A stretch of DNA of 64,000 bases from Bacteroidota bacterium (GTDB lineage Bacteria; Bacteroidota; Bacteroidia; Chitinophagales; Chitinophagaceae), in assembly GCA_028876495.1 (NCBI GenBank), contig JAGWRO010000048.1, positions 1 to 64,000 of the forward strand. Direction: 5' to 3'. Each line of letters starts with the position of its first letter. Positions within the stretch are counted from its first letter, which is position 1. The translations under genes and the position numbers were made by a program. Under the pieces are notes generated by a model. The model saw only the letters and a list, made by a program, of their open reading frames with translations. It was not told where the DNA came from and ran no database searches. Of this stretch, positions 59,788 to 64,000 are shown piece by piece.

Positions 59788-59830
59788 TAATTATTACGTG
59801 AACTGTTTTAAGTTTTTTATAAAATCAAAA

Positions 59831-60892
59831 ATGATTAACGAGGAAGTATTTGTAGCTTATGGTTTGGATAGCAAAAAGGTGGAGATAGCATCTTTGCAAA
59901 ATGGTCTTATCAACTCAACATGGAAAATAAAAAACGATGATCAGTATTTTATTTTACAAAAAATAAACCAGGCCATTTTTAAAAACCCTGAAGCCATTGC
60001 ATCCAACATTAGGTTGATTGCTGATTATTTACACTCAACTGATCCGGAATATTTATTCGTTGCTCCTGTAAAAACCAGGACGGGTGAAGAAATGGTGAAA
60101 ACTACTACCCATAATTACTTCCGCCTATTTCCGTTTGTAGAAAACTCTCACACAATTGCTACTGTTGAAAAGCCACAGCAGGCATTTGAAGCGGCAAACA
60201 AATTTGGAGAATTCACAAAATTATTAGCCAGTTTTCCGGTAGACAAACTACAGAAAACCTTACCGGATTTCCATAACCTTACACTTCGCTATCAACAGTT
60301 TTTAGATGCATTACAGTCAGAAAACAAAGACCGTTTGCAACAATCAACCGAATTGATACAATTGATCGAAGCAAATAAAAATATTGTAGATACTTATGAA
60401 AATATTTTACAAAATCCTTCTTTCAAATTGCGCGTTACACATCACGACACTAAGATCAGTAATGTGTTATTTGACAATAACAACAAAGGTTTGTGTGTGA
60501 TAGATCTTGATACAGTAATGCCGGGTTATTTCATCAGTGATGTTGGGGACATGATGCGCACTTACCTATCCCCGGTAAATGAAGAAGAAAAAGATTTTTC
60601 GAAAATTGAAGTGAGAGAAGACTATTTTAAATCCATTTGGGATGGCTACATGGGCCAAATGAACAACGAATTAAATGAAGAAGAAAAGCAACATTTTATT
60701 TACTCCGGCAAATTCATGATTTACATGCAGGCGCTACGCTTTCTTACAGATCATTTGAATAATGATATTTATTACGGCGCAAAATATGAAGGACAAAATT
60801 TTGTAAGAGCAGAAAACCAAATAGTTTTGCTACAACGATTGATCGAAAAAGAAAAATCATTACAAAAGATGTTGGATGAATCTGCAGAATAA
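59831..60892 (+). CDS. N-acetylhexosamine 1-kinase-like phosphotransferase
   Basis: LQNGLINSTWKI, HHDTKISNVLF, VIDLDTVMPGYFISDVGDMMRTY; start moved to MINEEV. Confidence 0.85.
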   Translation: MINEEVFVAYGLDSKKVEIASLQNGLINSTWKIKNDDQYFILQKINQAIFKNPEAIASNIRLIADYLHSTDPEYLFVAPVKTRTGEEMVKTTTHNYFRLFPFVENSHTIATVEKPQQAFEAANKFGEFTKLLASFPVDKLQKTLPDFHNLTLRYQQFLDALQSENKDRLQQSTELIQLIEANKNIVDTYENILQNPSFKLRVTHHDTKISNVLFDNNNKGLCVIDLDTVMPGYFISDVGDMMRTYLSPVNEEEKDFSKIEVREDYFKSIWDGYMGQMNNELNEEEKQHFIYSGKFMIYMQALRFLTDHLNNDIYYGAKYEGQNFVRAENQIVLLQRLIEKEKSLQKMLDESAE

Positions 60893-60901
60893 GATTGTAA
60901 A

Positions 60902-60919
60902 TTATTTGTTGGTTTACTA
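60902..60919 (-). repeat. Intergenic 18-mer TAGTAAACCAACAAATAA (exact copy)
   Basis: Plus strand TTATTTGTTGGTTTACTA, perfect reverse complement of 31830-31847. Confidence 0.8.
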
Positions 60920-60951
60920 AAAAGATTTTTATCTAAATCAAAAACAAAAAG

Positions 60952-61932
60952 ATGGAAAAGATCAAATGGGGAATGATCGGTTGCGGGGATGTAACTGAAG
61001 TTAAAAGCGGACCTGCTTTTAATAAGGTCAATCATTCTTCCCTTGTTGCTGTAATGCGCAGGGATGGAGCAAAGGCTAAAGATTATGCAGAGAGGCATCA
61101 CGTTCAAAAATGGTACAACGATGCAAACCTGCTAATCAACGATGAAGAAGTCAATGCCATCTATATTGCCACTCCGCCTTCCTCACATGAAGAATATGCG
61201 CTGGCTGCAATCCATGCAGGAAAACCTGTTTATATTGAAAAACCAATGACGTTAAATTATGCTTCTGCTAATATGATCACAAAAGTGGCCAAAGAAAAAA
61301 ATATAAAATTATCAGTTGCGCATTATCGTCGTGGCCAACCGCTTTTTAATAAAGTAAAACAACTTATTAAAGAAAAAGTAATTGGAGAAGTACGCTTTGT
61401 GAAATTGGAATTTTATAAGCAACAGTTGGATAAAGAATCGCTTTCCATTCCAAAAGTTGCGTGGAGGATTAATCCTGAAATAGCTGGCGGTGGCTTGTTT
61501 CACGATTTGGCACCGCATCAGTTGGATCTTATGTATTGGTTTTTTGGCGATGTGGAAAAAGCCTCCGGATATTCTACTAACCAGTCAAAGTTTTATGGTG
61601 CAGATGATATTGTTTCAGGAAATATTTTATTTAAATCCGGAGTAATTTTTAATGGCCTCTGGTGCTTTAATGTCGCGCCGGAAAGCGAAAAAGACCTTTG
61701 TGAAATTTATGGTTCTGAAGGGAAATTATCCTTTCCGATCTTTGAACATAAAAAAATAGAAATTTTTAAAAACGGGGAAAAAAACATCATTCCATTCGAG
61801 CCTTTACAACATGTGCAGCAACCTCTGATACAGGAAGTGGTTAATTATTTCCTGGACAAAAGTCCCAATCCCTCCAGCGGCGAAGATGCATCTGAGGTGA
61901 TGAAATTATTAGACGAGTTTACAGAAAGATGA
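60952..61932 (+). CDS. Gfo/Idh/MocA family oxidoreductase
   Basis: IKWGMIGCGDVTEVKSGPAFNKV, YIATPPSSHEEYALAAIHAGKPVYIEKPMTLN. Confidence 0.93.
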   Translation: MEKIKWGMIGCGDVTEVKSGPAFNKVNHSSLVAVMRRDGAKAKDYAERHHVQKWYNDANLLINDEEVNAIYIATPPSSHEEYALAAIHAGKPVYIEKPMTLNYASANMITKVAKEKNIKLSVAHYRRGQPLFNKVKQLIKEKVIGEVRFVKLEFYKQQLDKESLSIPKVAWRINPEIAGGGLFHDLAPHQLDLMYWFFGDVEKASGYSTNQSKFYGADDIVSGNILFKSGVIFNGLWCFNVAPESEKDLCEIYGSEGKLSFPIFEHKKIEIFKNGEKNIIPFEPLQHVQQPLIQEVVNYFLDKSPNPSSGEDASEVMKLLDEFTER

Positions 61933-62031
61933 AATGGAAAAGATTTATGAAAAATCGAACATAAATGTGATTAACTTTGAATCACAATTATTTAATTCGT
62001 TTGTTTTTTACCTCAAAATAAATATCCCTTA

Positions 62032-62247
62032 ATGAAAGTACTACTTGACATTAAAGAAAATAATCGCGTTCCTTTTTTTATGGAAATGGTTAAAAGCCTC
62101 GATTATGTGACCGTTCTAAAAGAAATAAAAGATAAACGCAAAAGCAGGTTTATCGCAGATCTTGCAGAAGCTTTCGAAGAAGTAAAACTTCATGAAGAGG
62201 GCAAGAAAAAACTTAAATCTGCAAAAGATCTTTTAAATGAGTTTTGA
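62032..62247 (+). CDS. Antitoxin-like small protein upstream of a RelE-like ORF
   Basis: 71 aa charged helical protein overlapping the next ORF, typical TA architecture. Confidence 0.7.
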   Translation: MKVLLDIKENNRVPFFMEMVKSLDYVTVLKEIKDKRKSRFIADLAEAFEEVKLHEEGKKKLKSAKDLLNEF

Positions 62248-62568
62248 TGTAATTGCTACAAGTCCCTTTGAACGCAAATTAAAACGACTTTCAAAGAAAT
62301 ATAAATCACTCCCAAAGGATCTTTTGCCAATAATTGAAAAGTTATCTGAACAACCAACCCTTGGCACTCCTCTTGGTAAAAATTGTTTTAAAATAAGAAT
62401 TGCCATCACTTCAAAAAGTAAAGGCAAAAGCGGGGAGGACGACTTATAACATACGTTCGAATCGTTCAAAATTCAGTTTTTCTTCTTGATATTTACGACA
62501 AATCAGAACAACCTAATATCTCTGATAAAGAATTAAAATTATTGATAGAAATTCTTTCCACTGACTAA
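62237..62568 (+). pseudogene. RelE-family toxin gene interrupted by a 1-nt frameshift
   Basis: MSFDVIATSPFERKLKRLSKKYKSL…KIRIAITSKSKGKSG, then frame change, then RLITYVRIVQNSVFLLDIYDKSEQPNISDKELKLLIEILSTD*; total 332 nt (3n+2). Confidence 0.8.
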
Positions 62569-62654
62569 TTTTCAACCAACTTTTATTTCTATTTATTAAA
62601 CCAATTTACATTCCTTGTACAGGAATATTGCTAATCGCTAACTTCGCGGAAAAT

Positions 62655-63686
62655 ATGTACAAAACACTTCGCAACATATTATTTTGGTTTGATGCAGAAG
62701 ACGTGCATTATTTTGCAATGAACATGCTGACTTTCTTTTGCAGTATTTCTTTCACTAAAAAGATTTTAAAAAATAAATTCACTCCCCGCAATTCAGGCGT
62801 TACAAAAGAAGTTTTCGGGCTTACCTTTTCTAATCCTGTCGGACTTGCAGCCGGTTTTGACAAGAATGCAAAATACCTTGAAGAACTGGAAACTTTGGGT
62901 TTTGGCTTTGTTGAAATCGGAACCGTAACGCCTTTACCACAGCCTGGAAATAAGAAACCACGGCTCTTTCGTTTACCAAAAGATAAGGCCTTAATCAACC
63001 GAATGGGATTTAATAATGAAGGAGCAAAAGCCGCAGCAGAAAGAGTTGAAAAATTCAGGTTTAAAAACAAAAATAGTAAGCTGATTATCGGTGGCAACAT
63101 CGGAAAAAATAAAATAACACCTAACGAAAACGCATGGAAAGACTATGAAATTTGTTTTAATGAATTACATGAGGTAGTTGATTATTTTGTAGTGAATGTA
63201 AGTTCGCCAAATACTCCGGGTTTAAGAGATCTGCAACAAAAAGATTCTTTAAAAAAAATCCTTACTCATCTTCAATCTATCAATCAAACAAAAAAAAATC
63301 AGAAGCCTTTATTATTAAAAATCTCTCCTGATCTAAATCAAAACGATTTGGATGACATTATTGATCTTGCTTTGGAAATTAAACTGGACGGATTGGTAGC
63401 GGCCAACACAACCATTAGCAGAAACCATTTAATTACTTCAAAAGATGAGATTGAAAAGATCGGTGACGGAGGATTAAGTGGCAAACCTTTAAAAGAAGAA
63501 TCAACGCGCATCACCAACTATATTTATAAAAAAACAAACAGAACTATTCCGGTAATCAGCAGCGGTGGTATTTTTTCTGCAAATGATGCAAAAGAAAAAT
63601 TTGAAAATGGAGCCGAGTTGATCCAGGTATGGACGGGCTTTATTTATGAGGGTCCTGCAATTGTGAAAAAAATTCTTTCAAGATAA
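62655..63686 (+). CDS. pyrD: Quinone-dependent dihydroorotate dehydrogenase
   Basis: GLTFSNPVGLAAGFDKNAKYLEEL, FVEIGTVTPLPQPGNKKPRLFRLPKDKALINRMGFNNEG; start set at MYKTLRN. Confidence 0.95.
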   Translation: MYKTLRNILFWFDAEDVHYFAMNMLTFFCSISFTKKILKNKFTPRNSGVTKEVFGLTFSNPVGLAAGFDKNAKYLEELETLGFGFVEIGTVTPLPQPGNKKPRLFRLPKDKALINRMGFNNEGAKAAAERVEKFRFKNKNSKLIIGGNIGKNKITPNENAWKDYEICFNELHEVVDYFVVNVSSPNTPGLRDLQQKDSLKKILTHLQSINQTKKNQKPLLLKISPDLNQNDLDDIIDLALEIKLDGLVAANTTISRNHLITSKDEIEKIGDGGLSGKPLKEESTRITNYIYKKTNRTIPVISSGGIFSANDAKEKFENGAELIQVWTGFIYEGPAIVKKILSR

Positions 63687-63688
63687 TA

Positions 63689-63991
63689 TTACTTTGCCTG
63701 GTCTTCCAGGTTCACTTCATCAACCGGGTAATTCGGCTCATCCAATTGAACCACTCTCCTGTTTTGCTTTTTCATCATCACCATATTCAGTACTTCAACC
63801 ACAAATGAAAAGGCCATTCCAAAATAAATATAATTTTTTAGATGAAGATCTTCTGCCTTCTCCGAATCCCATCCCTCTATCACAAGGCTCAGGCCAATCA
63901 TAACCAAAAAAGACAGTGCAAGCATTTTAAAAGTAGGATGTTTATGAATAAACCCGGCAATGAAAGGGCTGAAAGAAAACATCATAATCAT
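63689..63991 (-). CDS. C-terminal part of a TerC-family membrane protein (continues past window end)
   Basis: LALSFLVMIGLSLVIEGWDSEKAEDLHLKNYIYFGMAFSFVVEVLNM; upstream portion lies beyond the window. Confidence 0.7.
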   Translation of the reverse strand: MIMMFSFSPFIAGFIHKHPTFKMLALSFLVMIGLSLVIEGWDSEKAEDLHLKNYIYFGMAFSFVVEVLNMVMMKKQNRRVVQLDEPNYPVDEVNLEDQAK

Positions 63992-64000
63992 CGCGATAAT

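Noticed and set aside
62233-62469. 78-aa minus-strand ORF
   Set aside because: Antisense to the RelE-like toxin; shadow ORF.

Overview
The window looks like an ordinary chromosomal segment of a Bacteroidota bacterium, probably Chitinophagaceae (assignment inferred from gene content and AT-rich composition). It carries the gliding/T9SS genes gldKLMN, two full-length uvrA paralogs, rarA, dtd, a B12-dependent ribonucleotide reductase, a SAM-I riboswitch upstream of homoserine dehydrogenase, rplK-rplA-rplJ-rplL, a Pif1-like helicase, ssb, ppc, meaB, coaX, lptC, an ABC transporter, purQ, an ECF sigma factor, glyA, an SLBB/Wzz export pair, an amino-sugar/GH36 locus, and pyrD. I saw no tRNA, rRNA, CRISPR array or prophage. 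The most interesting signals are: (1) a ~444 bp unit with a 26-bp terminal inverted repeat (25/26 matching) enclosing a GxxExxY/PD-(D/E)XK-like gene, sitting between dtd and a MazG-like gene; (2) a recurrent intergenic 18-mer, TAGTAAACCAACAAATAA, with two perfect and several near-perfect copies; (3) a SAM-I riboswitch whose variable P4 region contains a CCCGA-N5-TCGGG palindrome and whose P1 3' arm can pair with the downstream terminator loop; (4) two decayed RelE/ParE toxin genes and a frameshifted small membrane protein gene; (5) an rplKAJL cluster separated from nusG and rpoBC; (6) TAnnTTTG promoter boxes 16-19 nt upstream of several start codons, suggesting near-leaderless mRNAs. All family calls come from reading the sequence, with no database search.
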